Shown here in pieces: positions 1 to 6,085 of a stretch of 36,432 bases of DNA (position 1 is the first letter of the stretch; each line of letters opens with the position of its first letter). Source of the stretch: a virus. The notes beneath the pieces are model-generated. The model was not told the origin of the DNA. It saw nothing but the letters and a program-made list of their open reading frames with translations, and made no database searches. The stretch lies in the IMG/VR virus record IMGVR_UViG_3300005939_000021, positions 1 through 36,432 of that record; one strand, written 5' to 3'. A program made the translations under genes and the position numbers.

Positions 1-64
1 TTTGTGATTTTATTTGCGTTTTTTCGCAGGTGTTTCTGGTTACCGGTTTTCTAAAATATATAAC

Positions 65-217
65 ATGAAAAGAAGAATTATCATTGCAACGTCATCAGAC
101 GGCAAGCGTCACGCATTCACTTCACTGAAGCGGCTGTTTGAATATTCAAAGGAATTCAATATGCTCCAGAATGGAATCCGAAACCATATCATACTTGAAA
201 CAAATACAGCAAAATGA
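65..217 (+). CDS. Small basic hypothetical protein
   Basis: Open frame of 50 residues read from the ATG at 65; an upstream in-frame start at 14 would add 17 residues, but 65 has the A-rich context seen before other starts here. The product is basic at the N-terminus (MKRRIII) and has no recognised catalytic motif. It sits 21 bases before the HNH gene, in the same direction, so the two are probably co-transcribed. The role is unknown; a small DNA-binding or regulatory phage protein is only a guess from its charge. Confidence 0.5.
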   Translation: MKRRIIIATSSDGKRHAFTSLKRLFEYSKEFNMLQNGIRNHIILETNTAK

Positions 218-238
218 AGAACGTCAAAATAGAGCATA

Positions 239-550
239 ATGAAAAAACACGTTTCGATTTATATTAATTTCTTTGGCTATGCTGAAGATGAATACCGGCC
301 CTGCGAGATTTGCGGAAGGCGTGCTGTTGACGTTCATCATATTTTCGCACGAAAGTCAGGCGGATCTTCACAAAACGACTTCATTGAAAATCTAATCGGT
401 GTATGTAGAAAATGCCATATCGCATACGGTGACAAAAAACAATACCTTGAAAAGCTGACTGATGCACACTTTGCTTTCATTCGGTGGTTTAATTCTAGCT
501 ATGAGATACAAGAAGATAAGATAAAACTATTTAGACAGAATATAAACTAA
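239..550 (+). CDS. HNH endonuclease
   Basis: 103 residues with the HNH/treble-clef layout: Cys22-x2-Cys25, the DVHH motif at residues 31-34 (His33/His34 as metal and general-base candidates), Asn51 in the NLIGVC segment, and Cys56-x2-Cys59-His60. The two CxxC pairs should bind a structural zinc and the His/Asn residues a catalytic metal. Free-standing HNH proteins of this size are common in tailed phages, often near terminase, where some assist cohesive-end packaging; others are homing or accessory nucleases. Here terminase starts 3.4 kb downstream, so a packaging role is possible but unproven. Confidence 0.85.
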   Translation: MKKHVSIYINFFGYAEDEYRPCEICGRRAVDVHHIFARKSGGSSQNDFIENLIGVCRKCHIAYGDKKQYLEKLTDAHFAFIRWFNSSYEIQEDKIKLFRQNIN

Positions 551-581
551 CATTTAAAGTAAAGATAATTGATAAAAGGTA

Positions 582-612
582 TTGACAAATGTGTTTAGAT
601 CTTGTATATTTG
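582..612 (+). promoter_or_regulatory. Bacteroidota-type promoter
   Basis: TTG (582-584, within ATTGAC), a 20-base spacer, then TATATTTG (605-612), matching the Bacteroidota -33/-7 consensus TTG...TAnnTTTG. The promoter at 26980-27010 shares ATTGAC, the 20-base spacing and TTGTATATTTG, which makes chance unlikely. Transcription should start near 619 and run through the tRNA-like element into the VRR-NUC gene at 753. Confidence 0.8.
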
Positions 613-674
613 ATGAACGTACGAGGGTATGGCAAGAAATTTTACGGATTAAAAAAACTAAATATTAAACACAA

Positions 675-737
675 GGCGGTCAAGCTTGATGCGATGCTGA
701 AATAATAGGCATATCGGTTCGATTCCGAATTCCGCCA
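675..737 (+). tRNA. tRNA-like element, truncated or degenerate
   Basis: The 3' half has a near-canonical T arm (stem 713-717/725-729 with one A-A mismatch, loop TTCGATT), followed by a 3' acceptor strand TTCCGCC and discriminator A737. GGCGG at 675-679 pairs with CCGCC at 732-736. A stem ATGCT/GGCAT (694-698/708-712) could act as an anticodon arm, but its loop is 9 bases with no standard U33. No D arm or variable loop fits in the 63 bases. It is therefore not a normal tRNA. It may be a decayed tRNA, a tRNA-mimic leader, or the tRNA 3' end kept as an attachment-site core. CCA is not encoded. Confidence 0.4.
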
Positions 738-752
738 CTAAAATCAAAGCAA

Positions 753-1130
753 ATGAAACAGAACGAACATAAATTACAAGTCGCTTGTGTAAATTGGTTC
801 AGGATGCAATACAATCAATATTCTGGCTTGATGTGGGCGACACCCAACGGAGGCATGCGAAATGTAAAGGTAGCCACTAAATTGAAGCGTGAGGGCGTTC
901 TATCTGGGGTTGCTGATTTATTTCTGGCAGTGCCGCGATATGCAGATGACGGAGAAATATTAATGGATACTCCGGGACTGTTTATAGAATTAAAAATCAA
1001 AGGCAATTACCAAAACGAAAACCAAAAACGATTTCAAAAAGATGTTGAAAAGCAGTCTTACAGATATGAAGTTTGTTATTCATTGGATGAATTTATGAAG
1101 GTAGTGAATGGCTATTTAGAAACTAATTAA
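753..1130 (+). CDS. VRR-NUC domain nuclease
   Basis: 125 residues spanning a compact VRR-NUC fold, a PD-(D/E)xK family common as stand-alone phage proteins. Visible are PNGGMRN (residues 31-37), KLKREGVLSGVADLF with Asp55 as the first acidic metal ligand, and LFIELKIKG with the Glu79-x-Lys81 pair, then a conserved Gln-rich stretch near 87-95. These are the expected catalytic residues, so it should be an active nuclease for branched or nicked DNA. It is the first gene after the promoter at 582-612 and the tRNA-like leader. Start at 753 follows AAAGCAA, the usual local context. Confidence 0.85.
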   Translation: MKQNEHKLQVACVNWFRMQYNQYSGLMWATPNGGMRNVKVATKLKREGVLSGVADLFLAVPRYADDGEILMDTPGLFIELKIKGNYQNENQKRFQKDVEKQSYRYEVCYSLDEFMKVVNGYLETN

Positions 1131-1140
1131 AATCAAAATA

Positions 1141-1473
1141 ATGTACGCAACAATCATATTCAAAGGCGAAACGCTGACAGTAACAGGAACCTACCAACGC
1201 AGCGAAGAAGAAACAAATTCAGCATCAGAATTCGACATCGCGCAAATTCATTATGAAGGTGACCGGATTTCTAATCTTATGTTCCTGGCTACGTGCGATA
1301 AGAAAAAGAAGTACGAAAGTAAGGATCTGAATGTAATCTTTGAGGCTGTCAGTGACGCAGAAGAATGGCGAGACACATACGGATATGAAGTTAAGAAACT
1401 TCTTCAGCTTGTGACCGGCCTTGATGAAATTGAAGAACTTGTTTGTGATCATATGGAGGAAATTTTATCATGA
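1141..1473 (+). CDS. Acidic hypothetical protein
   Basis: 110 residues, rich in Glu and Asp (several EE pairs near residues 22-24 and in the C-terminal third), predicted to be a small soluble cytoplasmic protein. No catalytic motif or transmembrane segment is visible. It starts ten bases after the VRR-NUC gene and its stop overlaps the next ATG (ATGA), so it is part of one translationally coupled operon. Function unknown. Confidence 0.65.
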   Translation: MYATIIFKGETLTVTGTYQRSEEETNSASEFDIAQIHYEGDRISNLMFLATCDKKKKYESKDLNVIFEAVSDAEEWRDTYGYEVKKLLQLVTGLDEIEELVCDHMEEILS

Positions 1474-1622
1474 TATGCAGCAAATGTGCAAACTATGTCG
1501 AAGGCTACTGCATTGCACTATTAAAGCTTGAAGTCACGCCAGAATACGCAAATCAAAGAATGAACGGCAATGAAGACAAGTGTTGTGCGTTCAGAAAAAT
1601 AAACATTAAAACAACAACATGA
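1470..1622 (+). CDS. Small Cys-rich protein
   Basis: 50 residues with a Cys3-x2-Cys6 pair, Cys14, and a Cys38-Cys39 pair near the C-terminus, a spacing that suits a small zinc-binding or redox module. It overlaps the previous gene by ATGA and its own TGA overlaps the next ATG at 1619, so both ends are fixed by translational coupling. This double overlap is the main evidence that so short a frame is real. Function unknown. Confidence 0.6.
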   Translation: MICSKCANYVEGYCIALLKLEVTPEYANQRMNGNEDKCCAFRKINIKTTT

Positions 1623-2050
1623 AAAAATCAATTATCTTTATCGTAATAATACTTATTTCAGTGCTGTCATTCGCACAAGATACAGCAACGCTTATCGTGA
1701 AGCCGTCATCAATTCGATTAGGAATCATAGTTGACATCGACACAATAGCATCATCGGAACTTGGCGACATCGCGCTGAACAACGACAGTATTGTATATCA
1801 ATACACAGGTGCTGAATGGATACCTTTCGGTTATCGCACAACAGCGATCTGTCAATGCTGTTCGAATATAAGATCATACAGCTTCACCGGCAATCCGTCG
1901 CAGCGGATTTTTGAAACAGTATTCGGTCATCAGAATTTCAATTATGAAGGTGTTTTGTACAACACTGCATCCGAAAAGACTTATCCGTTTGCTTATCTGT
2001 ATTTTCTGTCTGATCATAATTGGAAATACGGCAAATACTTACACGAATAA
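1619..2050 (+). CDS. Secreted hypothetical protein
   Basis: 143 residues beginning with a clear Sec signal peptide (MKKS followed by an Ile/Val-rich core, ending LSFAQ around residues 16-20). The FAQ end, with Gln after the cleavage site, is typical of Bacteroidota exported proteins. The mature part is beta-rich with a Cys-x-Cys-Cys cluster (ICQCC, near residue 80) and contains YQYTGAEWIPFG. No lipobox Cys follows the signal. It would act in the periplasm or at the surface, for example in superinfection exclusion, but that role is inferred only from location. Confidence 0.6.
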   Translation: MKKSIIFIVIILISVLSFAQDTATLIVKPSSIRLGIIVDIDTIASSELGDIALNNDSIVYQYTGAEWIPFGYRTTAICQCCSNIRSYSFTGNPSQRIFETVFGHQNFNYEGVLYNTASEKTYPFAYLYFLSDHNWKYGKYLHE

Positions 2051-2060
2051 AATAGCAATC

Positions 2061-2345
2061 ATGAAAGAATATTTCACAGAAAAGACAGCTCAAGAAGACT
2101 TCAGAACGCTGAAGCAAAGTATCAGTAAATTATTGAACGGAATCATGACCGGTGTCATCAACTTTTTTCAATGTGTGATTTTATTGTTTCTTTTCATTCT
2201 GTTTCTTATCGTGACAATATTCGATGGAATTGGAACAGCCGTTAGTATGTTTATAAAATCAGACAAATACATAAAGATCAGCGTGTTGATTATTATTGCA
2301 GGGATCATTGCAGTTTATTACCTCGCCAGACATTTATATTACTAA
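2061..2345 (+). CDS. Two-TM membrane protein
   Basis: 94 residues from the ATG at 2061. A longer in-frame extension from 1911 would overlap the previous gene by 140 bases and is rejected. The N-terminal third is charged and soluble; two strongly hydrophobic segments follow at about residues 34-55 and 70-88, the second ending in basic residues. Together with the preceding secreted protein it may form an envelope-acting accessory pair. No family recognised. Confidence 0.6.
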   Translation: MKEYFTEKTAQEDFRTLKQSISKLLNGIMTGVINFFQCVILLFLFILFLIVTIFDGIGTAVSMFIKSDKYIKISVLIIIAGIIAVYYLARHLYY

Positions 2346-2367
2346 CCATATATGAAACTAAATTGAT

Positions 2368-2958
2368 ATGAAAGACAAAGCAAAAATTATCAAATTACTT
2401 GAAAACGCTTATGTTAATGGATACCTATGCGAATCTCCACCAAGCGAGGAAATGATTAATAATTACATCGAATCAAAGGAGAGTAAAATACTTGCCTTAT
2501 CCCTCCCCCGCGAGGCGTTGAAGGAAGATATTCTTTGCCCTTATTGTGGGTGCAATAAGTACGTACAAGATGCCGACCTGCCTAATAAGTGTGTGAATTG
2601 CGATAAGTATTTTACTGAATTAGATAAACAGCCCCTCACAAAGCCATGCAAGACTTGTATTTGGTATAATTCAGATGATATATCAGCTCCATGTCAGGCT
2701 TGCTTTGGTAGGAATAGGCACGTGTTAATTAAACAATCCCTCGCAGAGCCACAAGCTCCCAATGATTTATGGGAAGAAGCCTGTATTGCTGATGCTGAGA
2801 ATAAAGATAAGCCACAAGAGCTGAGTGATGAGGAGATAGCAAAAAAAGTCCATGAGCATTTATATGATACAGAATATACAAAACAATTTGCACATATGTA
2901 TGGAACAGCAAAGGCTTGGATGAAGGCTATTAAATGGTACAGAGATAACAAACACTAA
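2368..2958 (+). CDS. Zinc-ribbon hypothetical protein
   Basis: 196 residues. A helical N-terminus is followed by one zinc ribbon (CPYCGC near residue 57 paired with CVNC near residue 76) and a second Cys set (CKTC near residue 95 with CQAC near residue 111). The C-terminal 60 residues are charged and helical, with acidic spacers. Paired ribbons like these usually bind DNA, RNA or protein, but no catalytic domain is visible. The gene lies between the membrane gene and a run of very small genes. Confidence 0.6.
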   Translation: MKDKAKIIKLLENAYVNGYLCESPPSEEMINNYIESKESKILALSLPREALKEDILCPYCGCNKYVQDADLPNKCVNCDKYFTELDKQPLTKPCKTCIWYNSDDISAPCQACFGRNRHVLIKQSLAEPQAPNDLWEEACIADAENKDKPQELSDEEIAKKVHEHLYDTEYTKQFAHMYGTAKAWMKAIKWYRDNKH

Positions 2959-2966
2959 CAAATAAC

Positions 2967-3051
2967 ATTGGAGAGGAAGGTTTGATGAAAAGCCTAATGA
3001 AGCACAGCGAGGTAGAGTAATGGACTGCCCGTTGTGTCCTCTCTCACCTCA
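2967..3051 (+). other. Possible structured RNA region
   Basis: GAGAGGA near 2972 can pair with TCCTCTC near 3038-3044, enclosing AGGTTT/AAAGCCT and a CACA/TGTG pairing, so a multi-branch fold about 80 bases long is possible. It fills the gap between two genes and overlaps the non-ATG start proposed for the next frame. The pairing was judged by eye only. Confidence 0.2.
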
Positions 3052-3219
3052 ATTAGCTTGAAGACCGACAAGGGGAGGGAAATAAAAGGTATTTCGCCTA
3101 ACGTTCGGGCTGTATGGCGTGAGTGCGAAGCATGGAGAGCCATTCAACCTGAGCATTCGATATACAGTCAGTTGGTGAGAGTGACGCAAGAAAACAATAC
3201 TAAAATAACAAATATATGA
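3034..3219 (+). CDS. Small hypothetical protein, non-ATG start
   Basis: 61 residues from GTG at 3034; TTG at 3058 is an alternative start and there is no ATG. Evidence for coding is mainly that its stop codon overlaps the next ATG at 3216 (ATGA), as elsewhere in this operon. The composition is mixed with two Trp residues (VWRECEAWRAI). No family is recognised, and the start region overlaps potential RNA structure, so the call is weak. Confidence 0.35.
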   Translation: MSSLTSISLKTDKGREIKGISPNVRAVWRECEAWRAIQPEHSIYSQLVRVTQENNTKITNI

Positions 3220-3395
3220 AAGACCAGGAATTAATTGATTTATTAAAAGATGTGTCAGAAGTTGATATTGGTTGGAATTTCGGATTGCTTCGTGAAAGGG
3301 CAGCTACGATCCTACAATCAATAAATTCTGATGCTCAGGCTGAAAGCCCGAACGTTGGAGATAATGAGGACAAGAAGGACGAAGTGAACAGTTAA
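3216..3395 (+). CDS. Small acidic hypothetical protein
   Basis: 59 residues, starting by an ATGA overlap with the frame before it. An N-terminal amphipathic helix (DLLKDVSEVDIGW) leads to a strongly charged tail rich in Glu, Asp and Lys. Composition and helical pattern look coding, but no motif is recognised. It belongs to the cluster of tiny genes between the zinc-ribbon gene and terminase. Confidence 0.5.
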   Translation: MKDQELIDLLKDVSEVDIGWNFGLLRERAATILQSINSDAQAESPNVGDNEDKKDEVNS

Positions 3396-3414
3396 ATTTT
3401 TTAAGATTATAAAT

Positions 3415-3576
3415 ATGGACAAAACAACCGAAAAACAATTAGACGAGTTAGTACAAACTGTCTCTAAAACCTTAATTGCAACAATGAATGTACTTGACTT
3501 AAAGACACATATTGAAATGACAAGCGTTAGTGATGGTTATAGGTATAAATTAAGGTTTGACAAGGAGAAAATTTAA
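3415..3576 (+). CDS. Small hypothetical protein
   Basis: 53 residues starting at ATG 3415, 19 bases after the previous stop. It is predicted to have a helical N-terminus (KQLDELVQTVSKTL) followed by a short beta-like segment ending DGYRYKLRFDKEK. No Cys, membrane segment or catalytic motif is seen. Coding status rests on composition and same-strand position only. Confidence 0.45.
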   Translation: MDKTTEKQLDELVQTVSKTLIATMNVLDLKTHIEMTSVSDGYRYKLRFDKEKI

Positions 3577-3653
3577 TTGCATACAACTACTTGATAGTGG
3601 TAACTTTATTCCACTTATTTTTATAACAATTTAAAACACAAGACAATGAAATC

Positions 3654-3821
3654 ATGAGTAAAGAAACAAAAGCGTCAACCGTTCCTAATAGAAATAAGCT
3701 TACAGATTTAGCCTTACAGGAATGCAGAGCATGGTGGAAGAGTGAAGGGATTACCATAGGACTATCCACTGACGAAGTGGGGGAGCTAGACGGGCTTATT
3801 AAGATATACGAAAGCATATAA
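3654..3821 (+). CDS. Small protein, paralogue of the 4474-4677 gene
   Basis: 55 residues. Its central part (LTDLALQECRAWWKSEG, then ITIGLS) matches the product of 4474-4677 almost residue for residue, and the DNA is about 88% identical over 91 bases. It is preceded by AAGACAATG at 3641-3648, which opens a three-codon frame (MKS) whose TGA overlaps this ATG, suggesting a tiny coupled leader. Retention of the Trp-Trp and EGITIGLS segments in both copies shows this is a real family. Function unknown; proximity to terminase suggests packaging or control. Confidence 0.6.
   Translation: MSKETKASTVPNRNKLTDLALQECRAWWKSEGITIGLSTDEVGELDGLIKIYESI
3677..3767 (+). repeat. 91-bp direct repeat, copy 1
   Basis: Aligns without gaps to 4497-4587 at an offset of 820 bases with 11 mismatches. 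It is the coding core of the two paralogous small genes flanking the small terminase gene. Recombination between copies would delete that gene. Confidence 0.8.
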
Positions 3822-3902
3822 ACAAGAGGGAGGTTATCATGTGACAAGCCCGTATGAAAGTATGGGATTTCTCTCATTCCTATCAGGAAGTTATTAACAA
3901 AC

Positions 3903-3933
3903 TTGTTATTTATTTAGAATCAGTCTATCTTTA
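3903..3933 (+). promoter_or_regulatory. Promoter for the terminase/head operon
   Basis: TTG (3903-3905), 20-base spacer, TATCTTTA (3926-3933). It matches the Bacteroidota promoter layout except for the last base of the -7 box, and the same -7 octamer occurs at 32800-32807. It stands 44 bases before the small terminase start in a 155-base gene-free gap and is the likely start of the late transcript. Confidence 0.65.
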
Positions 3934-3976
3934 CAGTTTAATTTCGTTTATTAACGTGATTTGATAAGTAAAGACA

Positions 3977-4471
3977 ATGCCAGCGCATAAAGGTAATTCA
4001 TACGCAAAGGGTAACAAGGGCGGCGGTAGAGATACCGATTATAAGGATGAATATACAAAGCTAGTATATAACTATTGCTTGCTAGGCGCAACAGATGAAC
4101 AATTAGCAACATACTTTGATGTTTGTGTAAAGACTATTGATAATTGGAAGAAGAAGCATAAAGAGTTTTATGCTGCCCTTAAAAAAGGTAAAGACGAGGC
4201 AGACGCCACAATCGCACACAGCCTATTCCATAGAGCGAAAGGGTACGAACACCCAGAAGACAAGATATTCAACGATAGTGGAGTTCCGTTAATTGTTTCA
4301 ACTGTCAAACATTACCCTCCTGACACAACAGCATGTATATTCTGGATGAAGAACAGACAACCTGCCTTATGGCGTGACAGACGCGAAAACGAAATAATAC
4401 TTCCGAAAGATATTATAGAAGGATTCATATATGAAACAGATGAAGCCGATGCTAAATCTAACGCAGAATAA
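3977..4471 (+). CDS. terS: Terminase small subunit
   Basis: 164 residues. The N-terminus is Gly/Lys-rich, followed by a helix-turn-helix (LGATDEQLATYFDVCVKTI, about residues 38-56) that would recognise the packaging site. Then come GYEHPED (near residue 88) and the family signature YPPDTTACIFWMKNRQ with PALWRDR (about residues 113-136), seen in many small terminases. It would oligomerise, bind phage DNA and hand it to the large subunit. It is the first gene after the promoter at 3903-3933, and the large subunit follows after one small gene. Confidence 0.85.
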   Translation: MPAHKGNSYAKGNKGGGRDTDYKDEYTKLVYNYCLLGATDEQLATYFDVCVKTIDNWKKKHKEFYAALKKGKDEADATIAHSLFHRAKGYEHPEDKIFNDSGVPLIVSTVKHYPPDTTACIFWMKNRQPALWRDRRENEIILPKDIIEGFIYETDEADAKSNAE

Positions 4472-4473
4472 CC

Positions 4474-4677
4474 ATGACAGGCAAAGCAAAAACATTAACC
4501 GTTCCTGATAAAAATAGACTCACAGATTTAGTCTTACAGGAATGCAAATTATGGTGGGAGAGTGAAGGAATTACCATAGGACTATCCGATAATGAAGCGA
4601 AAGAATTGGACGCATTGATTGAACTATACGAAAAATCCAATGAAGCCGAGAATAAAACCAACAAAGAAACAGCATGA
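4474..4677 (+). CDS. Small protein, paralogue of the 3654-3821 gene
   Basis: 67 residues, starting two bases after the small terminase stop. Residues 16-39 match the product of 3654-3821; this copy has an extra charged tail (NEAENKTNKETA) whose codons overlap the start of the large terminase gene by 38 bases. Two copies flanking the small terminase suggest tandem duplication or gene insertion between copies. No domain recognised; it could be a packaging accessory. Confidence 0.6.
   Translation: MTGKAKTLTVPDKNRLTDLVLQECKLWWESEGITIGLSDNEAKELDALIELYEKSNEAENKTNKETA
4497..4587 (+). repeat. 91-bp direct repeat, copy 2
   Basis: Partner of 3677-3767, 80 of 91 positions identical. The last 24 bases (from AGTGAAGG on) differ at only one position. 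Confidence 0.8.
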
Positions 4678-5947
4678 AGCGTATGGACTACTTCAAGACG
4701 ACCATACAAAGTTCATACTATTCGGCGGTGGTGCAGGCGGTGGTAAGTCCTGGTTGATCTGTGAATGGATAGTGGTCTGGATGTACATGTATCCTGGAAC
4801 ACGCTACTTCATCGGAAGAAAAGAATTAAAAAGATTAAGACAATCAACATTAATAACGTTCTTTAAAGTACTGAAACATCATAACATTCCTGCCGGTGAC
4901 TGGAAATACAACGGACAAGATAACTTCATTGAACTGACAAATGGCTCAAGGGTTGACTTGTTGGATCTGCAATACTATCCATCTGATCCATTGTATGAAC
5001 GATTCGGTTCGATTGAATATACAAGTGGTGCGATTGACGAGGGAGGTGAAACAGAATTCAAAGCGTTCGACATTCTAAAGACTAGAATTGGAAGGTGTGA
5101 GAATAAAAAATACAATCTGTTTCCGAAAATGCTCATCACGGCGAATCCAAAAAAGAATTGGCTATACAGCACTTTCTTCAAGCCGTTCAAGAAGGGCATC
5201 CTTCCAAAAGGATATGCGTTCATTCAATCGCTCGCTCTTGATAATAAGTATCTCGATAAAGTATATCATGATGCGCTTGATTCGATCACCGACAAGGTCA
5301 CTAAGCAACGCCTGAAGTATGGCAACTGGGACTACGACGATGACGATGACGCACTGATGCGATTTGAGCAGATTAGCGATCTGTTCACTAACACGTTCGT
5401 CAATGGTTCGATAACTCCATACATAACGGCGGATGTTGCCAGGTTTGGAAGCGATAAGGCTGTCATCATGCTCTGGGAAGGTCTTCGAGTGATTAAGATT
5501 CGGACGTTCAATATCAGCAAGACAACGGACATCGAAGAAGCGATCAAGAATCTTGCACATAAACACCACGTGCCACGAAGCAGAATCATAGTTGATGAAG
5601 ACGGTGCCGGCGGGGGAATAGTAGACCATCTGTCATGTGTTGGATTCAAAAATGGAAGTAAGGCTAAGAATAAGATGTATGAGAATCTAAAGACTGAATG
5701 TTATTATAAGCTTGCTGACTACGTGAATGGAGGAAAGATATATATCAAGACCACAACACACAACGAAGCGATTACAGAAGAGTTGGCTGTGATACTTCGT
5801 GACAAGATTGACGATGAGAACAGATTACGAGTGATCAAGAAAGAAAAGCAGAAGGATTTATTAGGCCGGTCACCGGATTACGCAGATACTTTGATGATGA
5901 GAATGTATCCTGAATTAGTAAAGAAACGATCACTGACACACGCATAA
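4640..5947 (+). CDS. terL: Terminase large subunit
   Basis: 435 residues from ATG 4640; a TTG start at 4619 would add seven residues and is less likely. N-terminal ATPase: Walker A GGGAGGGKS (residues 29-37) and Walker B GAIDEGGE with Asp133-Glu134. C-terminal RuvC/RNase H-like nuclease: Asp265 (ADVARFG), Asp319 (IIVDEDGAGGG) and Asp416 (DYADTLMM), which would hold the two metals. It is the motor and headful or cos nuclease that translocates DNA through the portal. Length is normal and all key residues are present. It overlaps the preceding small gene by 38 bases. Confidence 0.95.
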   Translation: MKPRIKPTKKQHEAYGLLQDDHTKFILFGGGAGGGKSWLICEWIVVWMYMYPGTRYFIGRKELKRLRQSTLITFFKVLKHHNIPAGDWKYNGQDNFIELTNGSRVDLLDLQYYPSDPLYERFGSIEYTSGAIDEGGETEFKAFDILKTRIGRCENKKYNLFPKMLITANPKKNWLYSTFFKPFKKGILPKGYAFIQSLALDNKYLDKVYHDALDSITDKVTKQRLKYGNWDYDDDDDALMRFEQISDLFTNTFVNGSITPYITADVARFGSDKAVIMLWEGLRVIKIRTFNISKTTDIEEAIKNLAHKHHVPRSRIIVDEDGAGGGIVDHLSCVGFKNGSKAKNKMYENLKTECYYKLADYVNGGKIYIKTTTHNEAITEELAVILRDKIDDENRLRVIKKEKQKDLLGRSPDYADTLMMRMYPELVKKRSLTHA

Positions 5948-5948
5948 C

Positions 5949-6074
5949 ATGAACACAGGATATGACATACGCGAAAGAGGTTTAGGCAAAACGCTTGCCG
6001 TGCTGAAGTATTTTTCAATCGGCCTGGCAATTGCAGCGGCGTTGATTATCGCATCTGCTTTTATATTTTTGTAA
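5949..6074 (+). CDS. Single-TM micropeptide
   Basis: 41 residues between the large terminase and portal genes. A charged N-terminus (YDIRERGLGKT) precedes one hydrophobic segment, about residues 21-41, rich in Ala, Ile and Leu, reaching the stop codon. It starts one base after the terminase stop. A membrane-anchored small protein in the packaging block is unusual, but composition and spacing favour a real gene. Function unknown. Confidence 0.5.
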   Translation: MNTGYDIRERGLGKTLAVLKYFSIGLAIAAALIIASAFIFL

Positions 6075-6085
6075 ACAAATAGACA

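Noticed and set aside
675-737. A functional tRNA
   Set aside because: No D arm fits, the anticodon loop is nine bases, and two acceptor pairs mismatch. Kept only as tRNA-like.
1911-2060. N-terminal extension of the two-TM protein
   Set aside because: It would overlap the secreted-protein gene by 140 bases in another frame. ATG at 2061 leaves a short normal gap.
3591-3623. TTG-22-TATTTTTA as a promoter before the 3654 gene
   Set aside because: The -7 box is a run of T in AT-rich sequence and lacks the stronger matches shared by the other promoters.
5162-5649. Two minus-strand frames opposite the large terminase
   Set aside because: They lie wholly inside the conserved ATPase-nuclease gene and have no independent start context or motif.
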